A DNA stretch of 64,000 nt from Streptomyces prunicolor NBRC 13075 (lineage in GTDB: Bacteria; Actinomycetota; Actinomycetes; Streptomycetales; Streptomycetaceae): contig NZ_BARF01000099.1 in NCBI RefSeq assembly GCF_000367365.1, positions 1 to 64,000 on the forward strand. Reading direction: 5' to 3'. A program made the position numbers and the translations under genes. The first letter of the stretch is position 1. Every line of letters starts with the position of its first letter. The notes under the pieces were generated by a model. It saw only the letters and a list, made by a program, of their open reading frames with translations. It did not search any database and had not been told where the DNA came from. Positions 25,267-33,398 of this stretch are shown here, in pieces.

Positions 25267-25704
25267 TCAGCTTTTCCCCGGCACCTTCTTCACCGCCTTC
25301 CCCATCGCCCGCGTCAGCTCGATCTCGATCACCACCCGGGACGGGTTCGGCGACGGCGTCCGCTCATAGCGCTCCGCGTACCGGCGCTCCGCCTCCGCGA
25401 CCCGGTCGGGCTCCGCGCGGACGAAGGCCCGGCCCTCCAGCGTCGCCCAGCGCCGCCCGTCCACCTGGCACACGGCGACCCGTGCGCCCTCGGGTCCGGC
25501 GGCCAGCACGTTCAGCACCTTCGTGCTCGACTTGTTCGCGATGACCCGAGCGAGGCGCGCCTCCGGGTCGTATGTCACTCCGACAGGGACGACGTGCGGG
25601 CTGCCGTCCGGGCGCGGGGTGGTGAGGGTGCACAGGTGCCGTTCCCGCCAGAAGCTGAGGTACGACGGGTCGGGATCGCCCGGGTCCACCGGATATGCGG
25701 CCAT
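25267..25704 (-). CDS. PPOX-class (pyridoxamine-phosphate-oxidase-fold) F420/FMN-dependent protein
   Basis: 145 residues. The split-barrel flavin-binding fold is recognisable: YLSFWRERHLCTLTTPRPDGSPHVVPVGVTYDPEARLARVIANKSSTKVLNV ... RVAVCQVDGRRWATLEGRAFV. Actinobacterial members mostly use F420 for reductions of small molecules. I chose the ATG at 25704; the longer frame runs into the clpB regulatory region. A HAIR site lies 40 bases upstream, so heat-shock control by HspR is possible but unproven. Confidence 0.82.
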   Translation of the reverse strand: MAAYPVDPGDPDPSYLSFWRERHLCTLTTPRPDGSPHVVPVGVTYDPEARLARVIANKSSTKVLNVLAAGPEGARVAVCQVDGRRWATLEGRAFVRAEPDRVAEAERRYAERYERTPSPNPSRVVIEIELTRAMGKAVKKVPGKS

Positions 25705-25743
25705 GGTCCCGGAACTTAGTCCCTCGATCCTCCCCGCCACTGC

Positions 25744-25764
25744 CTTGAGTGGAATAGACTCAAC
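25744..25764 (+). promoter_or_regulatory. HAIR element (HspR operator) upstream of clpB
   Basis: CTTGAGT-N7-ACTCAAC, one mismatch from the HspR-associated inverted repeat. It is 61 bases before the clpB start and 40 bases before the divergent PPOX gene. Streptomyces clpB is an established HspR target. Confidence 0.92.
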
Positions 25765-25825
25765 TTTGTGCACGTTGACCGTGTCATTCCGTGCACGAAG
25801 GTCGTAGGAGGAGGAGTACGCGAAC

Positions 25826-28423
25826 GTGGACGCCGAGCTGACCAACAGGAGCCGGGACGCGATCAACGCGGCCAGCAGCCGTGCCGTGACCGGGGGGCAC
25901 GCCGATCTGACCCCGGCGCATCTGCTGCTCTCCCTGCTCGAAGGGCAGGACAACGAGAACATCACCGACCTGCTGGCCGCCGTCGACGCCGACCAGGCGG
26001 CCGTACGGTCGGGTGCCGAGCGGGTGCTCGGCTCGCTGCCCAGCGTGACCGGGTCGACCGTCGCGCCCCCGCAGCCCAGCCGCGAGCTGCTCGCGGTCCT
26101 CGCGGAGGCCGACGAGCGCGCGAAGGAGCTCGGCGACGACTACCTCTCGACCGAGCACCTGCTGATCGGTATCGCCGCGAAGGGCGGCGCGGCCGGGGAC
26201 GTACTCTCCCAGCAGGGGGCCGGCGCGAAGAAGCTGCTGGACGCGTTTCAGAAGAGCAGGGGAGGGCGCCGGGTGACCACACCCGACCCCGAGGGGCAGT
26301 ACAAGGCGCTGGAGAAGTTCGGTACGGACTTCACGGCCGCCGCGCGCGAGGGCAAGCTCGACCCCGTCATCGGGCGGGACCAGGAGATCCGGCGGGTCGT
26401 CCAGGTGCTGTCCCGCCGCACGAAGAACAACCCCGTGCTGATCGGCGAGCCCGGCGTCGGCAAGACCGCCGTCGTCGAGGGGCTGGCGCAGCGGATCGTC
26501 AAGGGGGACGTGCCGGAGTCCCTGAAGAACAAGCGGCTGGTCTCGCTGGACCTCGGCGCGATGGTCGCGGGGGCGAAGTACCGGGGTGAGTTCGAGGAGC
26601 GGCTCAAGACCGTCCTCGCCGAGATCAAGGACTCCGACGGCCAGATCATCACCTTCATCGACGAGCTGCACACCGTCGTCGGCGCGGGCGCCGGGGGCGA
26701 CTCCTCGATGGACGCCGGCAACATGCTGAAGCCGATGCTCGCCCGCGGCGAACTCCGCATGGTCGGCGCGACCACCCTCGACGAATACCGCGAACGCATC
26801 GAGAAGGACCCGGCGTTGGAGCGCCGCTTCCAGCAGGTGCTGGTCGCGGAGCCGAGCGTCGAGGACACGATCGCGATCCTGCGCGGCCTGAAGGGACGCT
26901 ACGAAGCGCACCACAAGGTCGTCATCGCGGACAGCGCCCTGGTCGCCGCCGCCACCCTCTCCGACCGCTACATCACCTCCCGCTTCCTCCCCGACAAGGC
27001 GATCGACCTCGTCGACGAGGCGGCGTCCAGGCTGCGCATGGAAATCGATTCCTCCCCCGTGGAGATCGACGAACTCCAGCGCTCCGTCGACCGGTTGAAG
27101 ATGGAGGAGCTGGCGCTCGACAAGGAGACGGACGCGGCCTCGATCGAGCGGCTGGAGAAGCTGCGCCGCGACCTCGCCGACCGCGAGGAGGAGCTGCGCG
27201 GTCTCAACGCCCGCTGGGAGAAGGAAAAGCAGTCCCTCAACCGGGTCGGCGAGCTGAAGGAGAAGCTCGACGAACTGCGCGGCCAGGCCGAACGCGCCCA
27301 GCGCGACGGCGACTTCGACACCGCGTCCAAGCTGCTCTACGGCGAGATCCCTTCCCTGGAACGGGACTTGGAGGAGGCCTCCCAGGCCGAGGAGGAAGCT
27401 TCCAAGGACACGATGGTGAAGGAAGAGGTCGGCCCCGACGACATCGCGGACGTCGTCGGCTCCTGGACCGGCATCCCCGCAGGCCGCCTCCTGGAGGGCG
27501 AGACGCAGAAACTCCTGCGCATGGAGGAGGAGTTGGGCCGCCGCCTCATCGGCCAGCGAGAGGCCGTAGAAGCGGTCTCCGACGCCGTGCGACGCACCCG
27601 CGCGGGCATCGCGGACCCGGACCGCCCCACCGGCTCGTTCCTCTTCCTGGGCCCGACAGGCGTAGGCAAGACCGAACTGGCCAAGGCGCTCGCGGATTTC
27701 CTCTTCGACGACGAACGGGCCATGGTCCGCATCGACATGTCGGAGTACGGCGAGAAGCACAGCGTGGCCCGACTGGTCGGCGCGCCTCCCGGCTACGTCG
27801 GCTACGAGGAGGGCGGCCAGCTCACGGAGGCGGTGCGCAGGCGGCCGTACTCGGTGATCCTGCTCGACGAGGTCGAGAAGGCGCACCCGGAGGTCTTCGA
27901 CGTGCTGCTCCAGGTGCTGGACGACGGGCGGTTGACGGACGGTCAGGGCCGGACGGTCGACTTCCGGAACACGATCCTGATCCTCACGTCCAACCTGGGC
28001 AGCAACTTCCTGATCGACCAGACCACGGGCGAGGACGAGAAGAAGGACCAGGTTCTGCAGGTGGTGAGGGCCTCTTTCAAGCCGGAGTTCCTGAACCGGC
28101 TGGACGACCTGGTCGTCTTCTCCGCCCTGAACCGGGAGGAGCTCGGCCGTATCGCCGCGCTCCAGATCGGCCGCCTGGCCAAGCGCCTCGCGGAACGCCG
28201 CCTCACCCTGGAGATCAGCGACGAGGCCCTGACCTGGCTCGCGGACAACGGCAACGATCCGGCGTACGGGGCGCGACCGCTGCGGCGGCTGGTCCAGACG
28301 GCGATCGGGGACCGGCTCGCCAAGGAGATCCTGGCCGGCGAGGTCAAGGACGGGGACACGGTGCGGGTGGACGCGTTCGGGGACGGGCTGATCGTGGGGC
28401 CGGCGAGCGGGAAGACGCTGTGA
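25826..28423 (+). CDS. clpB: ClpB disaggregase (Hsp100)
   Basis: 865 residues. The layout is an N-terminal Clp domain (res ~1-145), AAA-1 with Walker A GEPGVGKTAVVEG, the long middle coiled coil (~res 395-520: SIERLEKLRRDLADREEEL ...) that distinguishes ClpB from ClpC, AAA-2 with Walker A GPTGVGKTELAKAL, and a C-terminal D2-small domain. It resolubilises aggregates with DnaK-DnaJ-GrpE. GTG start with GGAGGAGG upstream. HspR control is indicated by the HAIR site at 25744. Confidence 0.97.
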   Translation: MDAELTNRSRDAINAASSRAVTGGHADLTPAHLLLSLLEGQDNENITDLLAAVDADQAAVRSGAERVLGSLPSVTGSTVAPPQPSRELLAVLAEADERAKELGDDYLSTEHLLIGIAAKGGAAGDVLSQQGAGAKKLLDAFQKSRGGRRVTTPDPEGQYKALEKFGTDFTAAAREGKLDPVIGRDQEIRRVVQVLSRRTKNNPVLIGEPGVGKTAVVEGLAQRIVKGDVPESLKNKRLVSLDLGAMVAGAKYRGEFEERLKTVLAEIKDSDGQIITFIDELHTVVGAGAGGDSSMDAGNMLKPMLARGELRMVGATTLDEYRERIEKDPALERRFQQVLVAEPSVEDTIAILRGLKGRYEAHHKVVIADSALVAAATLSDRYITSRFLPDKAIDLVDEAASRLRMEIDSSPVEIDELQRSVDRLKMEELALDKETDAASIERLEKLRRDLADREEELRGLNARWEKEKQSLNRVGELKEKLDELRGQAERAQRDGDFDTASKLLYGEIPSLERDLEEASQAEEEASKDTMVKEEVGPDDIADVVGSWTGIPAGRLLEGETQKLLRMEEELGRRLIGQREAVEAVSDAVRRTRAGIADPDRPTGSFLFLGPTGVGKTELAKALADFLFDDERAMVRIDMSEYGEKHSVARLVGAPPGYVGYEEGGQLTEAVRRRPYSVILLDEVEKAHPEVFDVLLQVLDDGRLTDGQGRTVDFRNTILILTSNLGSNFLIDQTTGEDEKKDQVLQVVRASFKPEFLNRLDDLVVFSALNREELGRIAALQIGRLAKRLAERRLTLEISDEALTWLADNGNDPAYGARPLRRLVQTAIGDRLAKEILAGEVKDGDTVRVDAFGDGLIVGPASGKTL

Positions 28424-28475
28424 CGCCCGGTGTTCGGGTCGTGATGCTCGGCGTTCAGGTCATGACGCCCGGCGC

Positions 28476-28946
28476 TCAGTAGGAACTCGCGTCGAAGGTG
28501 ACGAGGGCGGTGTCCCCGGCGGACCCGCCCTCGTAGTACACGCTCACCGTGACGCCGTAGGCGCGGGCCGGGTGGGGGTGCGGGTCGCGGAGGACGTGGA
28601 CGCACTCGTCGTCGTCCCCGTCGCACGGGATACCCGTACTGTCCGGGAACGACTCGGTCAGCCAGCCGCGCACCGCGGCGCGCGGCATGCGGAAACTGCC
28701 GTCGTACGCCTGGCCGCCCCAGGTGTACGAGGTGCAGTGCGCGTCCCGGGTGTCCTCGGGGAGTGCGGCGCCGGAGAAGTCCATGGCGTCGGCGCAGTCG
28801 GCCTTGTGGACGGTGTCGGGCGGGTCCTCACTGGAGGCGGCGTAGAGCATCGTCTGTGCGAACCACCAGCCCGCCCACACCACGAAGAGCAGGCACATCC
28901 ACCACATCCCCCACAGCGGCCACCGCATCCCCCTAGGCATGTGCAT
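28476..28946 (-). CDS. Small membrane-anchored protein of unknown function
   Basis: 156 residues. A Trp-rich N-terminal membrane segment (WPLWGMWWMCLLFVVWAGWWFAQTML) is followed by an extracytoplasmic domain with several Cys (DCADAMDF, AHCTSY, IPCDGDDDECVHV) that could form disulfides. No family recognised. The start is uncertain between ATG at 28946 and ATG at 28940; neither has a clear ribosome-binding site and a TATACG box lies just upstream. Converges on clpB and diverges from the YbjN gene. Confidence 0.65.
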   Translation of the reverse strand: MHMPRGMRWPLWGMWWMCLLFVVWAGWWFAQTMLYAASSEDPPDTVHKADCADAMDFSGAALPEDTRDAHCTSYTWGGQAYDGSFRMPRAAVRGWLTESFPDSTGIPCDGDDDECVHVLRDPHPHPARAYGVTVSVYYEGGSAGDTALVTFDASSY

Positions 28947-29049
28947 GACCGTATATCGGTCAGCCCGTGGCGGACAGTCCCGGCAGGGGTTGCCACCCCC
29001 CTCCCCGCATGGGGGAGGATGGCGGGATCCGTACGAAGGGAAATACACG

Positions 29050-29592
29050 GTGAGCATCGACCCGTCCTCGATTCCGAACTTCGGGGGCCAGCCCGAGCCA
29101 GACCCCCAAGGACCGGCGGGCCCCGTCGTCCCGGATCAGGACCTTGTGAAGCAGCTCCTCGAGCAGATGGAGCTGAAGTATGTCGTCGACGACGAGGGTG
29201 ACCTCGCGGCGCCGTGGGAGCAGTTCCGTACGTACTTCATGTTCCGCGGTGAGGACGACCAGCTCGTCTTCTCGGTGCGGACCTTCTACGACCGTCCGCA
29301 CGACATCGAGGTCAAGCCGCAGCTGCTTGAGTCCATCGACGACTGGAACCGCCGCACCCTGTGGCCCAAGGTCTACACGCACACCCACGACGACGGCACC
29401 GTCCGTCTCATCGGTGAGGCGCAGATGCTGGTCGGCACCGGCGTCGACCTGAACCACTTCGTGTCCTCGACGGTCAGCTGGGTGCGGGCCGCGATCGAGT
29501 TCGACCGCTGGCTCGTCGAACAGCTCGGCCTCACCGAGGAAGTCGACGAGGCGGCGGCGGAGAACCCCAAGGACGAGGGCGACGAGGAGTAG
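29050..29592 (+). CDS. YbjN-domain (T3SS chaperone-like fold) protein
   Basis: 180 residues. The core (VKQLLEQMELKYVVDDEGDLAAPW ... YFMFRGEDDQLVFSVRTFYDR ... WPKVYTHTHDDGTVRLIGEAQM ... FVSSTVSWVRAAIEFDRWL) matches the YbjN family, small alpha/beta proteins common in actinobacteria with no settled function. The C terminus is acidic. I chose the GTG at 29050, with AAGGGA upstream. Followed by a strong hairpin terminator. Confidence 0.8.
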   Translation: MSIDPSSIPNFGGQPEPDPQGPAGPVVPDQDLVKQLLEQMELKYVVDDEGDLAAPWEQFRTYFMFRGEDDQLVFSVRTFYDRPHDIEVKPQLLESIDDWNRRTLWPKVYTHTHDDGTVRLIGEAQMLVGTGVDLNHFVSSTVSWVRAAIEFDRWLVEQLGLTEEVDEAAAENPKDEGDEE

Positions 29593-29642
29593 TAGTCCTC
29601 AGCCTCGGTCCCGGGTGATCTGCCTGACCTGTTCGAACGCGC

Positions 29643-29675
29643 CGGCGCCCGTCCACAGCCTGTGGACGGGCGCCG
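29643..29675. terminator. Terminator after the YbjN gene
   Basis: 16-bp perfect arms (CGGCGCCCGTCCACAG and its complement) separated by one base, 50 bases after the YbjN stop. It marks the left edge of the accessory stretch 29.7-34.2 kb. Confidence 0.85.
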
Positions 29676-29741
29676 TCGTCGTACCGCTCGGGCTCGGGGC
29701 CGACGTGCTGAACATTCATTCCGAAGGTCGCCATCGGATAC

Positions 29742-30212
29742 CTATCCCAGGTACGGAGTCAGGCGGTTCTCCAAGAAGTGCTGAATCCGTAGCCGCTGGG
29801 TGCGATGCATGGGTAGTTCGTCGATCTCGCTGGGGTCCATGAAGCGGATCTCCGTGCTCTCGTCCGAGATGGCCAGTGATCCGCCGACGATGCGTGCCCG
29901 AAAGCACACGTTGAACTGGCGACGTACTTCCCCGTCGCTGTAGGCGATGATGTGGCGCGGGTCGGTGTATGTGCCGACAAGCCCCGTGATCTCCACGTCA
30001 TAGCCGGTCTCTTCCTTGACCTCCCGCACGGCGGTGCCGGGTAGCGAGTCGGTCATATCCATGCCGCCCCCTGGCAGTGCCCACAGGTCGTTGTCTCTCC
30101 GGCGCTGTAGCAGGATGCGCCCGTTGGAGTCCGTCACGACCGCTGAGGCAGCAACCACAAGACTGTTCGGCTTGGGCGCGTTGGGGTCGTCGTAATACTC
30201 GGAGCGTGCCAA
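29742..30212 (-). CDS. NUDIX hydrolase
   Basis: 156 residues with a complete Nudix box: GGGMDMTDSLPGTAVREVKEETGYDVE (G-x5-E-x7-REVxEExGxx, the first Glu replaced by Asp/Ser context). It hydrolyses nucleoside-diphosphate derivatives; substrate unknown. TTG start at 30212 with AGGAAGG 7 bases upstream, 3 bases after the stop of the XRE/PLD gene, so the two are an operon. Codon use is less GC-biased than in flanking core genes, suggesting transfer. A Nudix-type protein (Pif) is known from the integrative element pSAM2, but identity to it cannot be claimed. Confidence 0.87.
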   Translation of the reverse strand: MARSEYYDDPNAPKPNSLVVAASAVVTDSNGRILLQRRRDNDLWALPGGGMDMTDSLPGTAVREVKEETGYDVEITGLVGTYTDPRHIIAYSDGEVRRQFNVCFRARIVGGSLAISDESTEIRFMDPSEIDELPMHRTQRLRIQHFLENRLTPYLG

Positions 30213-30215
30213 TTC

Positions 30216-30959
30216 CTAGCCTTCCTGAGCGGGGGTTCCCGTCCTCCACGCGGCTTCGAAGCTCTCTGCGTAGGTGTCGAACATCCCGCCTTCGTTGTGC
30301 CGGCGCAGATGCCACACGGGTGCGCCGTACGCGTTCACGCCCCACACGTGAGCGTTGACCAGCATCTGATCATCCGCGCGATAGAGACTGTTGTAGAGGG
30401 TCGTTCCGTGCGTGCGCAGTTCGACACCAGGCACCCCGAGCAACGGCCGGTAGTGCATGAGCGCGAGTCGGCAACGTGATGCGATCCCGTGGCCGAACTT
30501 CTCTTCCTGTCCCCGCTGTTGGACGTTTTCGCTGTCGGCGTTTCCCAGGGCGATTCGGACAGCGCACCCCTCGGCGGCCCGCTCCCGCAGTAGGTCGTTC
30601 AGTCGTGGGTACGCCTCGTGCAGGAAGACAGCTGCGTACACCAGGACGTCAATGCGCTCCCGAGCCTGCGTGAACAGGTCGACGAACGTGGAAACGGGAA
30701 GGTCTGCCCGCTGGTCGTACAGCGCGACCAATTCGGGACTCACCGCTCTCGCCGCGCGTGCCTGCCTCAGCTTCGGCCAGAGTGCAAACACGTCTTCTCC
30801 AATCGCCTCAGCGGCTTGCACGGCCGTTTTCCTGCGGGGTGTCCGGCCCAAGTTGACCCAGCGCTCAACCGACTTGGGATCAACATCAACCTTGTCCGCC
30901 AGACTTGCATAGGTCCAGCAGCCTGCCGCCATGGCCGCCCGTAGTCGTTCGTTCTGCAC
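30216..30959 (-). CDS. Small HTH regulator with phospholipase-D-like C-terminal domain
   Basis: 247 residues. The N-terminal XRE-like HTH (RLRAAMAAGCWTYASLADKVDVDPKSVERWVNLGRTPRRKT) is followed by a domain like DUF5919/PLD (VDLFTQARERIDVLVYAAVFLHEAYPRLNDLLRERAAEGCAVRIALGNAD ... LRTHGTTLYNSLYRADDQMLVNAHVWG). The family recurs in Streptomyces next to NUDIX genes, as here. I chose GTG 30959 because GGGGGAG precedes it; the longer frame lacks support. Moderately lower GC than the surrounding chromosome. Confidence 0.8.
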   Translation of the reverse strand: MQNERLRAAMAAGCWTYASLADKVDVDPKSVERWVNLGRTPRRKTAVQAAEAIGEDVFALWPKLRQARAARAVSPELVALYDQRADLPVSTFVDLFTQARERIDVLVYAAVFLHEAYPRLNDLLRERAAEGCAVRIALGNADSENVQQRGQEEKFGHGIASRCRLALMHYRPLLGVPGVELRTHGTTLYNSLYRADDQMLVNAHVWGVNAYGAPVWHLRRHNEGGMFDTYAESFEAAWRTGTPAQEG

Positions 30960-31068
30960 GGTCTCCCCCTGGGACGCTCCTAGGGACGTTCTACCCCCTG
31001 TGGGACGTCCCGAAGTGGGAAACGTACGAGGTTCCTCCGTCCCGACGACCGGCCCGAAGATCGGCCAC

Positions 31069-31263
31069 ATGACCGAGCCGAAGCCCTACCCCACAGCGCC
31101 GGTTGAGTTGCCCTTGCGGCTGGAGCCTGATCCGGAACCCACGGCCGGTTGTGATGTGTGCCTGGCGCTGGATTCTCAGCGGACGGAAGCCAGGATGCGC
31201 GGGGACCTTTCGAAAGTCAGCGACCTGAACGTCGAGATCCGACGACACGCGCACGGGTCATGA
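31069..31263 (+). CDS. Small Cys-pair protein (family also found in XRE module 3)
   Basis: 64 residues: a Pro-rich start (TEPKPYPTAPVELPLRLEPDPEP), then CDVCLALDSQR and a C-terminal stretch DLSKVSDLNVEIRRHAHGS. The protein encoded at 61642-61842 has the same layout (LPLPAEWPDPSPRCKVC ... YSKVSDCNVELRRH), so this is a recurrent family, likely a half zinc ribbon. First of a compact plus-strand series; its stop overlaps the next ATG. Function unknown. Confidence 0.65.
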   Translation: MTEPKPYPTAPVELPLRLEPDPEPTAGCDVCLALDSQRTEARMRGDLSKVSDLNVEIRRHAHGS

Positions 31264-31499
31264 GTGCGCCCACGACCCAGCGCCCTGTTCGCCGTCCCAA
31301 GCCACGTGCCGGACGGACAGGCGGAGAAGAGCCCTGGTCATTGTGGAAGTGCGGGAGTCTGTGCGGCTGTTGCGCCGGGCACGGCGAGATCTGGTGTGAC
31401 GGCTGCTGCGGGTTCGGTGGCTGTCGGCTCTGCGGGTGGACAGAGAAAAGGCCGTGCCCTGTGTGCACAGGTGGGAGCGCCGAACCCGTCCGCTGGTGA
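31260..31499 (+). CDS. Cysteine-rich small protein (zinc-finger-like)
   Basis: 79 residues. A basic N terminus (RRPKPRAGRTGG) is followed by 11 Cys in about 40 residues: CGSLCGCCAGHGEIWCDGCC, GFGGCRLCGW, CPVC. The CxxCxG spacing resembles DnaJ-type zinc fingers. Basic plus Cys-rich suggests nucleic-acid or protein binding with zinc, but no family is recognised. ATG overlaps the preceding stop (ATGA). Confidence 0.65.
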   Translation: MSAPTTQRPVRRPKPRAGRTGGEEPWSLWKCGSLCGCCAGHGEIWCDGCCGFGGCRLCGWTEKRPCPVCTGGSAEPVRW

Positions 31500-31658
31500 G
31501 GCTCCGGTCCGGTGCGGAAGGTGCCCCCATCTGCCTTGCTGCCGACCGGAGTCGAGGATCGGGCCGGACCTGGGCAGCATCGGGACGGAGCGCGCCGCCG
31601 ACGAGACGATCCGGGAGCACCCCCGCCGCCGGAGTACCGACCGGAAGGGGGCGGGGCA

Positions 31659-31940
31659 TTGAGAGCAGAGACCCGGCGTGCCAAGCCTCCCCGCGCTCTC
31701 AGCCCCGCGCCCTTCCAGTCCGCCGCGCAACTCAGCGTGGGTGACGTGGTGTTCGACGCTGCGGCGGAGATGCCCGGCGAGCTGATCGACGTAGACGGGA
31801 TCTTCGTCAAGGTCGGGCGGCCCACCGGCTACACGTGGCGCGTCCCCTTTCGGACTCTGCGCCCCGCCACCGCATGGCAGCGCCGACAGCTCATAGCGGT
31901 CGGCAGGCTCCACGCGCAACGGATGAGGGGTACGGCATGA
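31659..31940 (+). CDS. Small protein with SH3/KOW-like beta segment, unknown function
   Basis: 93 residues. The central part (VGDVVFDAAAEMPGELIDVDGIFVKVGRPTGYTWRVPFRTLRPAT) looks like a small beta barrel, followed by a basic helix (WQRRQLIAVGRLHAQRMRG). The protein at 44875-45111 in XRE module 2 has the same layout (ALVFDAETSRLGYVTGHEG ... VRPATEAERRTAM), so this is a family tied to these loci. TTG start at 31659 with GGAAGGGGG 7 bases upstream; the longer frame from 31512 looks non-coding. Confidence 0.6.
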   Translation: MRAETRRAKPPRALSPAPFQSAAQLSVGDVVFDAAAEMPGELIDVDGIFVKVGRPTGYTWRVPFRTLRPATAWQRRQLIAVGRLHAQRMRGTA

Positions 31941-32149
31941 GAGGCACGAAGACGATGGCGGAGCACACGGGGCCGATCGTGGCGGGCACGGTGGGGGACG
32001 ACGTCCTCACTGTCCACAAGCTCAGGGTCCTGGACGAGAGCGCGGGGAGTCGGCGCGCAGTCTGCGATGCGGGCAAGCCCGGTGACGTGACCGATGAATG
32101 GGCGCGGACCGTGAACTGCCCGGAGTGCCTTGCCATCGACACCGAATGA
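31937..32149 (+). CDS. Small protein with C-terminal CPxC motif
   Basis: 70 residues (ends VCDAGKPGDVTDEWARTVNCPECLAIDTE). ATG overlaps the previous stop (ATGA), so it is translationally coupled; an alternative ATG is at 31955. Three Cys could bind metal. Fourth in the run of small plus-strand ORFs. No function can be assigned. Confidence 0.6.
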   Translation: MRGTKTMAEHTGPIVAGTVGDDVLTVHKLRVLDESAGSRRAVCDAGKPGDVTDEWARTVNCPECLAIDTE

Positions 32150-32280
32150 GACTCCCGTTCCTGCCGGACGGAAGCGAACCAGGCTCCCTCGCAGCCTTTC
32201 GCAATCCCGGCAGGGCGGGCACGACGGGCCCGCCGACAAGGCGCGGGTCTCAGCAGGGCACAACCCCCACGAGGAGAGAC

Positions 32281-32430
32281 ATGGAGAGCACCATTCCCGC
32301 CGTACAGGCGGGCGACACGCCCCAGGAGTCCGGTCTCGTCAGGGCGCGGCGCAGCATCAGCGCCGCTCGCGAGCGGGGCGCGACCCCGTCTGACGGGGGC
32401 TCCACCGGCAAGTCCGACGGCAACGACTAA
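32281..32430 (+). CDS. 49-residue ORF before the JmjC oxygenase (possible peptide substrate)
   Basis: ATG preceded by GAGGAGA at good spacing. The product has an N-terminal half ESTIPAVQAGDTPQESGL, a basic centre VRARRSISAARERG and a polar C-terminal tail ATPSDGGSTGKSDGND. It ends 12 bases before the JmjC gene, whose GGAGG sits between. Small ORF plus single oxygenase is a layout seen for ribosomal peptides modified after translation. Substrate status is inference. It might alternatively be a small regulator. Confidence 0.55.
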   Translation: MESTIPAVQAGDTPQESGLVRARRSISAARERGATPSDGGSTGKSDGND

Positions 32431-32442
32431 CCGGAGGAACCG

Positions 32443-33276
32443 TTGTCGCCGCTGAATCTGGCGGCACACCTGGGTCGGGACGAGTTCCTGACCCAGGTGT
32501 TCCACCGCCACTACCGCCATCTGCCGGGCGCGTTCTCGGCTCCCGGGGAACTGATGACCTGGGACGACCTCAACACCATTCTCGCCACCCACCGCATGGA
32601 TCCGCCAAGGCTCCGCCTGTCCATCGACGGGGAGATGGTGCCGCAGTACCGGTACAGCGCCCCTGTCTCCACGCGGCGCCACACGGTGTGGCAACGCACG
32701 CACCCCGCGGAGCTTCACGAGCGCCTGGCCGAAGGCGCCTCACTGGTCATCGACGCGGTGGACGAACTCCACCCGCCCGTGGGCCGTGCGGCCATGGAGC
32801 TGGAGCAGTGGCTCCGCACCGGTGTCCAGACCAACCTGTACGCGTCATGGACCGCGCGGGAGGGCTTCGGAGTTCACTGGGACGACCACGACGTCGTGGT
32901 GATTCAGGTGGACGGCTCGAAGCGCTGGAAGATCTACGGGCCCACCCGCACCGCCCCCATGTACAAGGACACGGAAGAGCCGGAGCCCCCGCCGGAGAAG
33001 CCGCTCACCGAAGTCGTCATGCGCCCCGGGGACCTTCTCTACCTCCCGCGTGGGTGGTGGCACTCGGTCGCCGCGTCGGAGGGGGAGCACTCGCTCCACC
33101 TGACGTTCGGAATCCAGACGACCACCGGCGCGCAGCTCCTGTCGTGGCTCGCTGACGATCTGCGGCGCCATGACGTGGTGCGGCTGGACCTCCCCGTCTT
33201 CGCCTCCACGGAGGAACAGGCGGCCTATCTTGAACGGCTCCGCAGGGAAGTAGTGGCAGCGCTGGGAGACCCCTGA
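32443..33276 (+). CDS. JmjC/cupin-4 2-oxoglutarate-dependent oxygenase
   Basis: 277 residues with the double-stranded beta-helix iron site: H145-x-D147 (FGVHWDDHDVVVIQ) and distal His207 (LPRGWWHSVAASEG), with Lys160 in GSKRWKIYG a likely 2-oxoglutarate contact. The fold resembles RoxA/NO66-type protein hydroxylases (HYRHLPGAF near the N terminus, MRPGDLLYLPRGWWH). Such enzymes hydroxylate amino acid side chains in proteins or peptides. TTG start with GGAGG 5 bases upstream. Immediately follows the 49-residue ORF. Confidence 0.82.
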   Translation: MSPLNLAAHLGRDEFLTQVFHRHYRHLPGAFSAPGELMTWDDLNTILATHRMDPPRLRLSIDGEMVPQYRYSAPVSTRRHTVWQRTHPAELHERLAEGASLVIDAVDELHPPVGRAAMELEQWLRTGVQTNLYASWTAREGFGVHWDDHDVVVIQVDGSKRWKIYGPTRTAPMYKDTEEPEPPPEKPLTEVVMRPGDLLYLPRGWWHSVAASEGEHSLHLTFGIQTTTGAQLLSWLADDLRRHDVVRLDLPVFASTEEQAAYLERLRREVVAALGDP

Positions 33277-33362
33277 TGCAATCCGCCTCACGCGGAGATC
33301 ACCCGGAACTCGTCCCCGCGCTCCGCGCACTGGCCGCTGAATTGGCCTGACCGAGACCGCCC

Positions 33363-33395
33363 CGTCCGCCTGTCAATTCCCTGCACAGGCGGGCG
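33363..33395. terminator. Hairpin between the convergent JmjC and GntR genes
   Basis: CGTCCGCCTGT and ACAGGCGGGCG form an 11-bp stem with one wobble/mismatch around an 11-base loop. It sits 3 bases beyond the GntR stop and 86 bases beyond the JmjC stop. Confidence 0.6.
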
Positions 33396-33398
33396 GCC

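Noticed and set aside
25784..27886. 700-codon open frame antisense to clpB
   Set aside because: clpB is unmistakable on the other strand; the antisense frame is a codon-bias artefact.
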